From CBDCFT01 sp965216365 (GTDB taxonomy: Bacteria > Pseudomonadota > Gammaproteobacteria > Arenicellales > CBDCFT01), in assembly GCA_965216365.1 (NCBI GenBank), contig CBDCFT010000061.1, forward strand, positions 1 through 64,000: a stretch of DNA of 64,000 nucleotides, in the 5' to 3' direction. A program made the position numbers and the translations under genes. Positions 50,218 through 59,913 of this stretch are shown here, one piece after another (within the stretch, counting starts at the first letter, position 1; the number at the start of each line of letters is the position of its first letter). Below the pieces are notes generated by a model that made no database searches, had not been told where the DNA came from, and saw only the letters and a list, made by a program, of their open reading frames with translations.

Positions 50218-50796
50218 CTAGCTGTTTAGTCGCTCGGTTACTTCCACCAAATGACGCACAACCGAATCCACCGCCGCCCGTGTCGCATCGTCTTTCAAAC
50301 CACCGTCTTCATCGAAAGCCTGATGTGCTTGCGGTACGGCTTTTTGCTCTGGTATGACAATCATGTTGAGATTGCCCAGGATCATGCGTACCGTCACCAG
50401 GGTGCGCAGACCGCCTAAGGCGCCCGGTGATGCGGCCAGCAATGCAGCGACCTTTCCGCTATACGCAATCAACGGCGTTTCGTTCGGTTCGGGCCGTGAT
50501 GTCCAATCGATCGCATTTTTTAATACGCCGGTGATGGAGCTGTTGTATTCGGGCGCCGCAATCAGGAAGCCATGATGTTCGCACATCAACTGCTTTAGTC
50601 GCCTGGCATTTTCCGGCAAACCGTTCTCGCTTTCCAGGTCGCCGTCATACAGCGGCATGGGATAGTCGCGCAAATCGATTTGAGTGACCTCAGCATCCGC
50701 GTTGCGTGCCATATCGGACGCCGCGCGAATCAGTTTCTTATTAAACGATTCAGTGCGTGTGCTGCCGGCAAACGTGAGGATTTTAGGTTGTGTCAT
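50218..50796 (-). CDS. NAD(P)H-dependent FMN reductase
   Basis: A 192-residue flavodoxin-fold protein of the NADPH-dependent FMN reductase family: ILTFAGSTRTESFNKKL at residues 5-21 binds FMN phosphate, and IAAPEYNSSITGVLKNAIDW near 79-98 is the family signature. Similar proteins (azoreductase, ArsH/ChrR-like) reduce quinones or metals. Alone, convergent with hicB. Confidence 0.9.
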   Translation of the reverse strand: MTQPKILTFAGSTRTESFNKKLIRAASDMARNADAEVTQIDLRDYPMPLYDGDLESENGLPENARRLKQLMCEHHGFLIAAPEYNSSITGVLKNAIDWTSRPEPNETPLIAYSGKVAALLAASPGALGGLRTLVTVRMILGNLNMIVIPEQKAVPQAHQAFDEDGGLKDDATRAAVDSVVRHLVEVTERLNS

Positions 50797-50940
50797 AAAT
50801 TGATTTTTTTCGATGTAGGTGAACTATCAAATTTATCAAGCCGCACAAAAATACAATGAAAAACTCCTTTGCGCGCTTGAACACTAAACATACAATATAT
50901 GCACAGTTTACCGAATAATTTGAAAATCAGAAAAACCGAC

Positions 50941-52245
50941 ATGTCTGAATTGAAAACGCTAGGCGAATCACAGCTCCAGGCGCTGGAGCAGGAATTGCTT
51001 GCGCGCTACGAAGAATTTCGCAAACAGGAACTGGCACTGGACATGACCCGGGGCAAACCGTCGTTGCGCCAGTTGAATTTATCCAACGCCATTCTGGAAT
51101 ACCCGGGTGTTACCGACTACACCGCGGATGACGGTACGGATTGCCGTAACTACGGTGGTTTAACCGGCATTCCTAAAATGAAAAAGCTGTTTGCCGACTT
51201 GCTGGAAGTAACGCCGGATCAAGTCGTGGTTGGTGGAAATTCCAGCCTTACCATGATGCACGATGCTTTGGTGCGAGCCTGTTTGTTTGGCGTACCCGGT
51301 GGCGAAGGGCCATGGGTACATCAAGGCCAGCTGAAGTTTCTGTGTCCCAGCCCGGGCTATGACCGGCATTTTGCTATTACCGAGCACCTGGGTTTCGAAT
51401 TGATAAGCATAGATATGACGGATACCGGGCCGGACATGGAGCAAGTGACTGCTGCGGTGGCTGAAGACGCTTCCGTCAAAGGTATTTGGTGCGTGCCCAA
51501 GTACAGTAATCCGACCGGTGTTACTTACAGTGACGAAGTCGTGCACGCTTTGGCGGGCACGCAAACCGCGGCGCCGGACTTTCGCATCATGTGGGACAAC
51601 GCTTATGCCGAACATTATTTCAGCGATAAGCCGGATGAGTTGGCGAATATGTATGCCGTCTGCGCCGATGCCGGTAACGAAGATCGTGTGTTGATGTTTG
51701 CATCGACTTCAAAAATGACCCTGGCCGGTTCCGGTGTCGCAGCTATTGCTGCGAGTCCCGCCAATATTGACGACGCGTTGAACCATCTCGCCGTTCAATC
51801 CATTGGTCCGGATAAATTGAATCAACTGCGACATGCCCGATTTTTCGGAGATATCGGAGGCCTGCGTGCTCACATGCGTCAACATGCGGAACTGATCAAG
51901 CCAAAGTTCGACATCGTCGACGAAGTGCTACACGAAGAGCTGGATGACAAAAAAATTGCCACCTGGACAAAGCCCAATGGCGGTTATTTCATCAGTCTGG
52001 ATGTGTGGGATGGCTGCGCTCAACAGGTTATTCAACTGGCCGGAGAGATTGGCGTTAGCCTGACAAATGCCGGTGCGCCGTTTCCTTACGGCAAAGATCC
52101 GCGAGATTGCAATATCCGTATCGCGCCAACTTTTCCGCGTCGTGAAGAGATAAAGTTGTCGACGGAGATATTAGCAATATGCATTCAGCTGGCTGCCGTG
52201 CGTAAGTTGCTGGGCAAAGCAGACGATTCCGAAACAGGTAGGTAG
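50941..52245 (+). CDS. class I/II aminotransferase (aspartate aminotransferase type Ic-like)
   Basis: ATG 50941 (MSELKTLGESQLQALEQELL) is preferred over the in-frame ATG at 50899. The 434-residue PLP enzyme has NYGGLTGIPKMKKLFADLL near 70, GGNSSLTMMHDAL near 97, CVPKYSNPTGVTYSDEV near 180, and SKMTLAGSGVA with the PLP Lys near 257. It matches the group described as aspartate aminotransferase type Ic. A decayed IS110 element follows right after its stop. Confidence 0.88.
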   Translation: MSELKTLGESQLQALEQELLARYEEFRKQELALDMTRGKPSLRQLNLSNAILEYPGVTDYTADDGTDCRNYGGLTGIPKMKKLFADLLEVTPDQVVVGGNSSLTMMHDALVRACLFGVPGGEGPWVHQGQLKFLCPSPGYDRHFAITEHLGFELISIDMTDTGPDMEQVTAAVAEDASVKGIWCVPKYSNPTGVTYSDEVVHALAGTQTAAPDFRIMWDNAYAEHYFSDKPDELANMYAVCADAGNEDRVLMFASTSKMTLAGSGVAAIAASPANIDDALNHLAVQSIGPDKLNQLRHARFFGDIGGLRAHMRQHAELIKPKFDIVDEVLHEELDDKKIATWTKPNGGYFISLDVWDGCAQQVIQLAGEIGVSLTNAGAPFPYGKDPRDCNIRIAPTFPRREEIKLSTEILAICIQLAAVRKLLGKADDSETGR

Positions 52246-52520
52246 CCCAGGTGAGGCATACTATTCGCGTACAAGCTGGCTCCTTGTCTGTTGGCAGTTG
52301 GATCTGACTAGCTATCAGAGAAGACGGGCAGCGGGCAGAGACTGACTCGCTCCGAAGGTCGATGAACCTGTATTGGTAGATCAGCCGGCACGTTGCCTCG
52401 CCACCCGCTCATCAGATTGTATGGTATCGAAGCCCCCGGTCAAGGTGAGACTGCATCGACAAGGTAAATCGTTGTGGTGGCATTTCCGTTGATAATGACT
52501 CACTGAGCACAGGCGGATTG
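52246..52520 (+). ncRNA. candidate bridge RNA locus of the IS110 element
   Basis: The non-coding left end of IS110-group elements encodes the bridge RNA that selects target and donor DNA. The 275 bases here fit in place and length and contain several hairpin-forming stretches (for example GGGCAGCGGGCAGAGACTGA near 52326, and CCACCCGCTC near 52401 pairing region). The limits of the RNA and its loops were not resolved. Its upstream edge may include true flanking DNA. Confidence 0.4.
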
Positions 52521-53512
52521 ATGATGCTGCATTTTGTCGGATGTGATGTATCCAAAGCGACACTGGATATTGTGTCTGGTTGTCCCGATACGGGTCGCTG
52601 TCAGCGCCCCGTGCGTTTTATGAATACGACCAAGGGTTATAACGCATTGAGCCGGTGGCTCGATAGACGCTATGGGTCCAGCGCGAGCACATCGCGCTGG
52701 TGATGGAGGCGAGCGGGGTGTATCACCGTCCTCTGGCAGCGCATCTGCATCATGCGGGGTTTCGCGTGCTGGTACTCAACCCCGGTGGGGCGGCCCACTA
52801 TGCCCGTTGCCAGAATCAATTGCACAAAAACGATTGCCTGGATGCACGCTCGTTACAACGCTATGGGGCACACTTACACAAACCGCACTGGTATCGCCCC
52901 CAACGCCCTGTGATACAACGGTTAAGCGCCTTGTTGAGCCGTTTGCGTCAACTCGCAATAGATCATCGACGCGAGTGTAATCGTCTGGAAAAATGCAATT
53001 TTCTGCCTAATAGCACGCCATTACGTGATTCGATCCGTCGTTAGTTGATCACCATTGAGCGCGAACAATTGGCTATCCAGTCCATGATCGATTTACTCAT
53101 CGACGCCGATCCCATTTTGCAACACGATGATGAGTTGCTCTGTTCGATCAAAGGCATCGCGCGGCGTACGAGTCAATGGTTGTTGGTTTTGTTGCACTCG
53201 CATCGATTCGCTCATGCGCGTGAACTCGCCGCCTTTGTCGGCTTAACGCCTTATCATCGCCAATCCGCCACCTCGCTCAATACCCCAGGGCATTTGTCCG
53301 GGCGTGGTAATCCGTATTTAAGAACCCGCCTGTATATGCCCGCTCTGTGTGCTGCACGTCATGATCCCGCTCTGCGTGCTTTCTATCAACGTTTACTCGA
53401 TCACGGTAAACGACCCAAACAGGCTATTGTCGCTGTCATGCGTAAGCTGCTACACATCGCCTTTGGTGTCATTAAACATCAAACTCCCTATAACCCTCTC
53501 TACAACACTTGA
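52521..53512 (+). pseudogene. IS110 transposase, frameshift and stop codon
   Basis: ATG 52521 starts the DEDD domain (FVGCDVSKATLDI with the first Asp). The frame is lost near 52670-52678; from there the match goes on in another frame (VQREHIALVMEASGVYH with the Glu, then HKNDCLDARSLQ with the last Asp pair). An in-frame TAG at 53042-53044 breaks it again. The C-terminal Transposase_20 domain continues to 53512 (CSIKGIARRTSQWLL, GRGNPYLRTRLYMPALCA with the serine region just before). Inactive unless a full copy acts in trans. Confidence 0.88.
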
Positions 53513-53542
53513 CTCCAATTCGAAACATGGTATCTACAATTC

Positions 53543-53914
53543 TTAACTCTTTACAACCGCAACGGCCAACAAACACCATGCGACAATAAATGCTAATCCC
53601 CCTAACGGCGTAATCGCACCCAGCCAACGAATTCCGCTAAGACTTAACACGTACAGGCTCCCGGAAAACAAAACGATACCGGCGAACATCGTCCAACCTG
53701 ACCATTTAACAATAGTGGATTCAGGATACTGCGACGCGACAAATGCCACCGCAAACAAACCGAGGGCATGATAAAAATGGTACTGCACACCGGTTTGAAA
53801 AACACCCATCATGGATTCGGTCAATTTGTCTTTCAAACCATGTGCTCCAAACGCACCCAGCATCACCGCTAATGCGGCGTTAATCGAACCCAGCAATGTG
53901 AAAAGTTTAATCAT
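53543..53914 (-). CDS. DUF423 family membrane protein
   Basis: A 123-residue protein with four membrane spans. LLGSINAALAVMLGAFGAHG at residues 6-25, YHFYHALGLF near 45-55 and GAITPLGGLAFIVAW near 97-111 are the family hallmarks (E. coli YgdD-like). Function unknown. It overlaps the batD stop by ATGA and closes the Bat operon. Confidence 0.92.
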   Translation of the reverse strand: MIKLFTLLGSINAALAVMLGAFGAHGLKDKLTESMMGVFQTGVQYHFYHALGLFAVAFVASQYPESTIVKWSGWTMFAGIVLFSGSLYVLSLSGIRWLGAITPLGGLAFIVAWCLLAVAVVKS

Positions 53915-55611
53915 GCGGTTTCAGGATAAAGCGGTGGCAGTAGATTGTTCGTAGTTTCGGTTACGGGCGGTTTTTTCTCGGCATTTAAAAACTCCTGCCA
54001 CAATGATTCGCCTGACCACTCGCTGTGATCGGGCGAGTATAAAACACTATCCAGAGTTTCAAGTTCATGGGTGAGTGGCTCATGGTCAAGACGTGTCGCG
54101 ATGCCGCTTAATCCAATCACCTTTTGCTGCGACCAACGCAATGTAGCCCAATTCAACAACGCGTTTTTTGCGGCTTGCGCATCGTTGGAAAAACAGGCGG
54201 TTTTTATCGCGTTACGTGCGGTGCGTAACGCCGCCGGAACTTCCTCCGGTTTCTTATGCACGGCTTGTGGTTGTTTGATTCGCCATAGATAAACCAAAGT
54301 CGCCAGCCACAACAATGCAAACATGGCGCTGACCAGCGGCCACCAGCCCGGTGATGAAACAGTTTGTGTCGATGCGACAGGGGTTGTAGGCTCCGGCGCC
54401 GAAACGATGTCTGCCACACTGGGTTGGGTAGTTTGTGGCGTTGCGGTTTGCGCCGCTAGCACTTCAATAGTCTGTGCCGGGATAACCGCGACCTGCTCAA
54501 CATCGGCATCCACATCCCACCAGGGGATGCGCACTTCGGGTAAGGTCAGTTGCCCGCTGCGATTCGGCACCAGCGCGACCCGCTCTTCGCGCACACCGAC
54601 CACCTGGCTGCCGTCGCGTCCGGTGTTGGTCTCGGACTGATCGGGATAAGCCCGCATGCCATCGATGGTTTGTTGCGGGATTTGTGGCAATTGTTCACCA
54701 CTTAAGCCCAGTGCCTGGATTCGCAGGGTGCGGGTGATGGGTTCACCAACTCGAAATTGTGGTGGCTCGTTTGTCCACGATTGCGTGATGCTAACATCAC
54801 GCGCCGGCAACCATACCTGACCGCTAAAACCAGCCGGTTTCGGTTTGACATTAACGCGTACTTCTTTTGATTGCGCGCGCACCACCCGGCTACCGCCAAA
54901 AAAGTCATCCAGCAAAAGACTGTTTGATGAATTATCCGACGCACGTCCGGCAAACTGCATAGCCGGAATCACTAACTCTCCACTTTCCTGGGGAAAGATG
55001 GAAAATTGCCGTTCTATCACACGAATGCGACGACCGTTGCGATTAACTTCGTAACTCGCATCCTCGCCCAAACGTTGCACGACGGCGTTTTCTATTTCCG
55101 GTTCACTCAACCGACCGTTGGTAACATTCACCGCGAGTTCCAGACGCATAGTGTAAGTAAGCTGCGCCTGAACATATGCCTCTTGCGGCTCGATTATCAC
55201 TTCCAGCGCAACATCGCGCGGCGCACCGGCAGGTCGTGCTTCCGCGGCTAATACTTTGAGTTGCAGCGGTTGGGTGCTGGCCGGTCCCAATGCGATGGCA
55301 GGAATGGTAAATATGCCCTCGACCGTGGGTTGCAGTTCCACCCACCAGCGCGTGCGCGTTGTTTTCTCGCCGTTAATGATATTGACGTTCTTGCTGGTAC
55401 TGGTGCCATGAATAACGAAATCATCTTTTAGCGCATTAAGGTCGATCTCCTCATTCACATCCGCATCGACTTCCAACACCAAACGCACCGTCTCATCCGC
55501 GTGAACGGGGTTGCGTTCCAGATAGGCATTAGCCGATTGCGCAAGCGCTGAGGTTGAATACAACACAACGCCTGTCAAAAAGATGGCAACTTTTACGATT
55601 AAACCTACCAT
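53911..55611 (-). CDS. batD: BatD-family protein
   Basis: A 566-residue exported membrane protein. A signal peptide (VGLIVKVAIFLTGVVLYSTS) leads to immunoglobulin-like beta domains over about 25-400, a membrane span near 425-445 (WWPLVSAMFALLWLATLVYLW) and a cytoplasmic helical tail. The layout matches BatD. It overlaps batB/C by 7 bases. Bat proteins are linked to envelope stress or oxygen tolerance in some bacteria, but the molecular role is unclear. Confidence 0.88.
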   Translation of the reverse strand: MVGLIVKVAIFLTGVVLYSTSALAQSANAYLERNPVHADETVRLVLEVDADVNEEIDLNALKDDFVIHGTSTSKNVNIINGEKTTRTRWWVELQPTVEGIFTIPAIALGPASTQPLQLKVLAAEARPAGAPRDVALEVIIEPQEAYVQAQLTYTMRLELAVNVTNGRLSEPEIENAVVQRLGEDASYEVNRNGRRIRVIERQFSIFPQESGELVIPAMQFAGRASDNSSNSLLLDDFFGGSRVVRAQSKEVRVNVKPKPAGFSGQVWLPARDVSITQSWTNEPPQFRVGEPITRTLRIQALGLSGEQLPQIPQQTIDGMRAYPDQSETNTGRDGSQVVGVREERVALVPNRSGQLTLPEVRIPWWDVDADVEQVAVIPAQTIEVLAAQTATPQTTQPSVADIVSAPEPTTPVASTQTVSSPGWWPLVSAMFALLWLATLVYLWRIKQPQAVHKKPEEVPAALRTARNAIKTACFSNDAQAAKNALLNWATLRWSQQKVIGLSGIATRLDHEPLTHELETLDSVLYSPDHSEWSGESLWQEFLNAEKKPPVTETTNNLLPPLYPETA

Positions 55612-57440
55612 GGTTGTTGTACAGCGCTTTCTGTCTTTTCCCGGTGCTGATACTGATACCTGAATTTTCGTCTTAATAAGCCACCGGGATCATCGGGTAT
55701 GCGGCGCAACCATTGTTCCAAGGCCTGGTCACTCTCCGTATCGGACTCATTCTCTGCTTCCAGTTGCGCCAGTTGTTGTTCAGTTTGCTCTTCATCGTCC
55801 CGGGCGGGCCGATCTTTTTGTTGCTGCTGCTTGTCTTTCTGCTCGCCAACCTGTTGTTGCTCATCTTCCGGCGAAGATTGCGCTTCACTCTTTTCGTCAT
55901 CACGTTGTTTGACCTGTCGTTGCGCAGAAGATGACGGTTGAGACTGCGACTCGGACGACAACTGCTGTTCGGATTCAGATTCCTGCGACTCCTCAGACTC
56001 GGATGATTTTTCATCCGTTCGTCCGGATTCTGAATCATCCGGTGATTGATTTTGTTGCTCCTGTTGCTGCTGATTTTCCAATGCGCGTTTAACAACATCG
56101 AGATTGTGTTGCGCATCCTGCAGGGCCGGATCAAGTTTTAGTGCGGTTTCATAAGCCTGTATCGACTCTTGTAACTTATTCTGTTTTGCCAGGGCATTAC
56201 CCCGATTGTAATGGCCACCCGCAGATTCAATTTTAGAAAACGCTTGTTCCGCACCGCCAAAGTTATTTGAACGGTATTGTGCACTGCCCTGCCATTGCGG
56301 CTCTTGTTCAATGGCGGCGACCTTCTCCATATCGTCTTGCGCGAATGCTCGTGCGGCCCGCTGATCGGGTCGTAACCAGAGTTCGTCCCAGGAAATGGCA
56401 TATGCTGGTTTGGGTGAAATCACAAACACCAGCGTTAAGGGTAAAACCAATAACCAGCCCCGGCGAAACGCCAGTGCGGCAAGCGGCAACAGCAACAACA
56501 CCAGCCACGGACCCTGATCCAGCCACAGTTCGCTCCACAGTTCGGTTTTTTTAACCTCTAATTCGAAAGTACCGGTTGGGTTTTCAGCAAGCAGGGTTTT
56601 GATATCGCTATCGTCCGCTTGCAACTCAACGTAAACACCGCCCCCCGCTTGCGCAACTTGTTGCAACTCACCGTATTCGACACCAGGCAAAACGATGTTA
56701 CCGGCCTGGTCTTTTAAGAATCCACCGTCAGGTAGACTGATCGGCCCACCGGTTTGTGTACCGACCGCCATGACGTTGACGCGGTAACCTTGCACAAGTA
56801 ACTCAGCAGCTTTAGTTTTAGCCTGCGTGGTAACACCGTCGGTTATCAATATCAACTCGCCGTGTTTTACGCCCGTTTGCTGCAGTAGCGCGCCACCCAT
56901 TTGCAAGCCTAAATCCGTGCGGCTGCCCTGAACAGGCACTACGTTCGTATCCAAAGCAGGTAACATATTTAATAACGTGTCTGCGTCATCGGTCAGCGGC
57001 GATACGGTGAATGCGTCGCCGGCGAAAACCACCAAAGCAGTCTGACCATCAAACGGTTGACGCAAAATGTCTGCGGCTTTGAATCGCGCCAGCGCAAGAC
57101 GCGACGGTTTCAGATCGACCGCGTCCATGGAACGCGAAACATCGAGCACAATCACTCTGCCCTGCATATTGCTGAACACGGGCTGCATTTGCCGCTGCCA
57201 ACTGGGTCCGGCTAGCGCGACAATTGCAATCACCCAGGCCAGTGCGAGCAGGATATAAGGAAACCGACTGTGCGCGCCGCCAAAGGTGACCAGCAAGTGT
57301 TGCAACAACTGTTGATCGCAAATAGCCAGCCAGTTGTCTGACGCGACAGAGCGTCGCCACAACCACCATGTAAGCAACATACCTAACGGCAAGGCAAATA
57401 ACCAAAACGGCCGAATGAAATGAAAGTCGGCAAAGTTCAT
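55605..57440 (-). CDS. batB: VWA and TPR protein, BatB/BatC fusion
   Basis: A 611-residue protein. Two spans lie near the N-terminus, the VWA domain at about 85-270 (VIVLDVSRSMDAVDL, MIDAS D-x-S-x-S), and spans near 310-350. TPR repeats lie at about 395-445 (GGHYNRGNALAKQNKLQESI). The region from about 450 to 575 is very rich in Gln, Ser and Glu, low complexity. This corresponds to BatB plus BatC fused. The tail end (DQALEQWLRRIPDDPGGLLR) is the conserved C-terminal helix of such fusions. Confidence 0.9.
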   Translation of the reverse strand: MNFADFHFIRPFWLFALPLGMLLTWWLWRRSVASDNWLAICDQQLLQHLLVTFGGAHSRFPYILLALAWVIAIVALAGPSWQRQMQPVFSNMQGRVIVLDVSRSMDAVDLKPSRLALARFKAADILRQPFDGQTALVVFAGDAFTVSPLTDDADTLLNMLPALDTNVVPVQGSRTDLGLQMGGALLQQTGVKHGELILITDGVTTQAKTKAAELLVQGYRVNVMAVGTQTGGPISLPDGGFLKDQAGNIVLPGVEYGELQQVAQAGGGVYVELQADDSDIKTLLAENPTGTFELEVKKTELWSELWLDQGPWLVLLLLPLAALAFRRGWLLVLPLTLVFVISPKPAYAISWDELWLRPDQRAARAFAQDDMEKVAAIEQEPQWQGSAQYRSNNFGGAEQAFSKIESAGGHYNRGNALAKQNKLQESIQAYETALKLDPALQDAQHNLDVVKRALENQQQQEQQNQSPDDSESGRTDEKSSESEESQESESEQQLSSESQSQPSSSAQRQVKQRDDEKSEAQSSPEDEQQQVGEQKDKQQQQKDRPARDDEEQTEQQLAQLEAENESDTESDQALEQWLRRIPDDPGGLLRRKFRYQYQHREKTESAVQQPW

Positions 57441-58444
57441 GCGTTAGCCACCGTTTGATTTAAAACCGGTTGTTTATACCCAAGCAAAACAATCATGCCG
57501 GTCAGTAATAACGCAAGCGCCAGCGGCCAGGTAAATAACTCGCTAACCGGACGCAGAGTCTTGTCATCCGATGCAACCGGTTCCAGTGTATCGAGGATTT
57601 TATAAATTTCCTCCAACGATTCGGTATCGCGCGCGCGAAAATACCGTCCACCGGTTTTATCTGCGATGGACTGTAAAGTTTCTTCGTCCAGATCCGATGA
57701 CGGGTTAATGCGCCGTGAACCGAAAAAATCCGTTACCGTCAGTTGTTCGGCGCCGACACCGATGGTGTAAATCGTCAGTCCCGCACGCGCGGCAAGATCG
57801 GCGGCACGCAAGGGTTCAATCTCACCGGTCGTGTTGGCACCGTCGGTCAGCAACACCACGACACGTTCGGAATTTTCGGTTTCCCGCAACCGTTTTACCG
57901 CCAGGCCGATCGCATCGCCGATGGCGGTACGTTTTCCGGCGATTCCCAATTCCGCTTCATTCAACAATGTACTCACCGTATCACGGTCGAATGTCAGTGG
58001 CGTTTGTAAATAGGCGCGCGTGCCAAACAACACCAGACCGATACGATCACCTTCGCGCCGGCGGATAAAATCGCCTGCTACGTGTTTCACAACACCGATA
58101 CGACTAACCAATTCGCCTCCCAGCTCCATATCCTGAAAACGCATGCTTTCGGAAATGTCCACCGCCAGTAGCAAATCGCGTCCGGTAACCGGAATCGAAA
58201 TCGGCTCGCCCACCCACTGAGGACGGCTCGCGGCTAACACCAGCAGCAACCAGGTCAGTATGGCCAGCACTCTAATCCAGTCGATGAGTCTGGTGGATTG
58301 GCCGGACTCGGCAGTCGTGAGCGACGCATAAAACGGCACACGCAGCGCGCTGACCGGTGCTTCTTTTACCCGCGGTATCAGCCATGTAACCAAAAGCGGT
58401 AACGGCAAGACTAACAAAACCCAAATCCACGCCAGCTTAAACAT
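57437..58444 (-). CDS. batA: VWA domain membrane protein, BatA-like
   Basis: A 335-residue protein with spans at about 5-20 and 58-75, VWA at about 85-280 (DLLLAVDISESMRFQDMEL, MIDAS D-I-S-E-S; VVLLTDGANTTGE), and a final span near 305-325. Overlaps batB/C by ATGA. Probably a membrane complex with the other Bat proteins and MoxR. Confidence 0.92.
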   Translation of the reverse strand: MFKLAWIWVLLVLPLPLLVTWLIPRVKEAPVSALRVPFYASLTTAESGQSTRLIDWIRVLAILTWLLLVLAASRPQWVGEPISIPVTGRDLLLAVDISESMRFQDMELGGELVSRIGVVKHVAGDFIRRREGDRIGLVLFGTRAYLQTPLTFDRDTVSTLLNEAELGIAGKRTAIGDAIGLAVKRLRETENSERVVVLLTDGANTTGEIEPLRAADLAARAGLTIYTIGVGAEQLTVTDFFGSRRINPSSDLDEETLQSIADKTGGRYFRARDTESLEEIYKILDTLEPVASDDKTLRPVSELFTWPLALALLLTGMIVLLGYKQPVLNQTVANA

Positions 58445-58450
58445 AGTTGT

Positions 58451-58924
58451 TTAAAGATTCTTTTTAATCCATTGCGCAATCAACGGCGCCAGTTTCGAAA
58501 TGTCGGCATCGCTGTTGAGTGCATAAGGACCTTGCGCCAGTGCACGCCCGGCACCGTGAGTGAACTGATTGGTCGTACCCGTATGGTCCAAAAACTGCAG
58601 CCAGTCGTCGCCGGTCAGACCCGCAGCCTGGACCCGTGGGTAGCGTTGCAACACAATGCGGCGCATCAGACGCGACAATTCCTGCACGCAGGGCTGGACG
58701 TGATCCTTGTCCACGGCGATAGCCTCAATTTTCTCCAGCAGCGACAAAGCATGACGGCGTGGCGCCGTTTTTACGCGATGACGACGAATCAGCCAGATTG
58801 CCGCCACGATAAACAGCGCGAGTAATCCAGCGACCAGCCACCAGCCGATCGCAGGTGGCCACCAGGATGGGTCGGCGGGTAGTTGAATATCGCGCAGATC
58901 GGCTAGCGGGTCGTCCGGTATCAT
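58451..58924 (-). CDS. DUF4381 family protein
   Basis: A 157-residue protein with PLADLRDIQLPADPSWWPPA at residues 4-23, a membrane span near 25-45 and a helical cytoplasmic region. DUF4381 is found between the DUF58 gene and batA in many gammaproteobacteria, as here. Overlaps the DUF58 gene by ATGA. Confidence 0.9.
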   Translation of the reverse strand: MIPDDPLADLRDIQLPADPSWWPPAIGWWLVAGLLALFIVAAIWLIRRHRVKTAPRRHALSLLEKIEAIAVDKDHVQPCVQELSRLMRRIVLQRYPRVQAAGLTGDDWLQFLDHTGTTNQFTHGAGRALAQGPYALNSDADISKLAPLIAQWIKKNL

Positions 58925-59895
58925 ACGTCAGTACCGCCCAGTTTAGATGACGTTGTTTTTTCAGTTTGAACGGCTTGGCTTTCGTTGAATAAACCACCGC
59001 GCAGACTGCTGACCGGGTCGACATCCGTCGCAATGGTTATTAACGGAATGTTGCGACCGCGCGCTAACTGTTGCAGATCGTTGCGGCGTCGTTGAAAATC
59101 CGCAATGTAATTCTGCCGCACTATCTTGCTCGCCGTATCCAGCATCATTCGTTGAATACCATTGGTCACCGCATAGCGTCCGGGTGGCGGCGGCTGCGCT
59201 TCGAGCGGGTCGACGATCGAACACATGACAATGTCATTGTGCTGGCGCAAACGTGAAAGATGTTGTTCGGCATCCTCGCCCAGATGATAAAAATCGCTGA
59301 AAATAAAAATCAGACTCCCCGGCCGCACAACATGACGCAGGTTTAACAATGACTGCGACAACGCCACCGCATCGCCATTAGCTGCATTCCCCGCCTTATG
59401 TTCATCGACTAATGTTTTTAATACGTGTAACACACCGCGCTTGCCGCTGGCGGGACGCGCTTCGCGATGGGAGCGCGCGCTGTACACCAGCGCGCCGACA
59501 CGATCGGCATTGGCGATCGCCGACCAGCAAATTAGCGCGGCGCACTCGGCGGCGACGACGGATTTGAAAGCGACGCGACTGCCGAAGTACATGCTAGGAT
59601 TAAAGTCCACCACCACCAGCACCGGGCGTTCGCGTTCCTCACGAAACATCTTGGTATGCGGTTGCCCGGTGCGCGCGGTAACACGCCAGTCCATGGTGCG
59701 AATATCGTCACCGGCCGAATAACGCCGGGTTTCATCGAAATCCATGCCACGGCCGCGAAAACGCGAATAATAGCCACCGGCGTTACTGGAGCGGGTAATC
59801 GATTTGCCGCCGAGATCGATGCGCCGAGAAAGAAAACGCAGACCGATTAAATCGTCTATTGAAAAATCGACACCGGTCAGACGATGTAACGCCAC
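58921..59895 (-). CDS. DUF58 domain protein
   Basis: A 324-residue soluble protein with GRGMDFDETRRYSAGDDIRT near 48-67 and MDWRVTARTGQPHTKMF just after, the DUF58 signature, followed by a VWA-like fold (VLVVVDFNPSMYFGS). Part of the MoxR-linked module, second gene of the operon. Confidence 0.92.
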   Translation of the reverse strand: MALHRLTGVDFSIDDLIGLRFLSRRIDLGGKSITRSSNAGGYYSRFRGRGMDFDETRRYSAGDDIRTMDWRVTARTGQPHTKMFREERERPVLVVVDFNPSMYFGSRVAFKSVVAAECAALICWSAIANADRVGALVYSARSHREARPASGKRGVLHVLKTLVDEHKAGNAANGDAVALSQSLLNLRHVVRPGSLIFIFSDFYHLGEDAEQHLSRLRQHNDIVMCSIVDPLEAQPPPPGRYAVTNGIQRMMLDTASKIVRQNYIADFQRRRNDLQQLARGRNIPLITIATDVDPVSSLRGGLFNESQAVQTEKTTSSKLGGTDV

Positions 59896-59913
59896 AATGT
59901 TACTCGAATAATT

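Larger units (their letters stand above)
52246..53542 (+). mobile_element. IS110-family insertion sequence, decayed
   Basis: About 1.3 kb between the aminotransferase stop and the DUF423 stop. It has a 275-base non-coding left end, a transposase gene with two lesions, and a short right end. As usual for IS110, no terminal inverted repeats are seen, so exact ends are not fixed; the right end must lie within 53513-53542. Confidence 0.8.

Noticed and set aside
52660..52700. Programmed frameshift in the IS110 transposase
   Set aside because: IS110 transposases are normally made from one frame and a second lesion (TAG 53042) exists.
55673..56134. Long frames on both strands across the batB/C tail
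   Set aside because: They are shadows of the Gln/Ser/Glu-rich low-complexity segment of the real gene.
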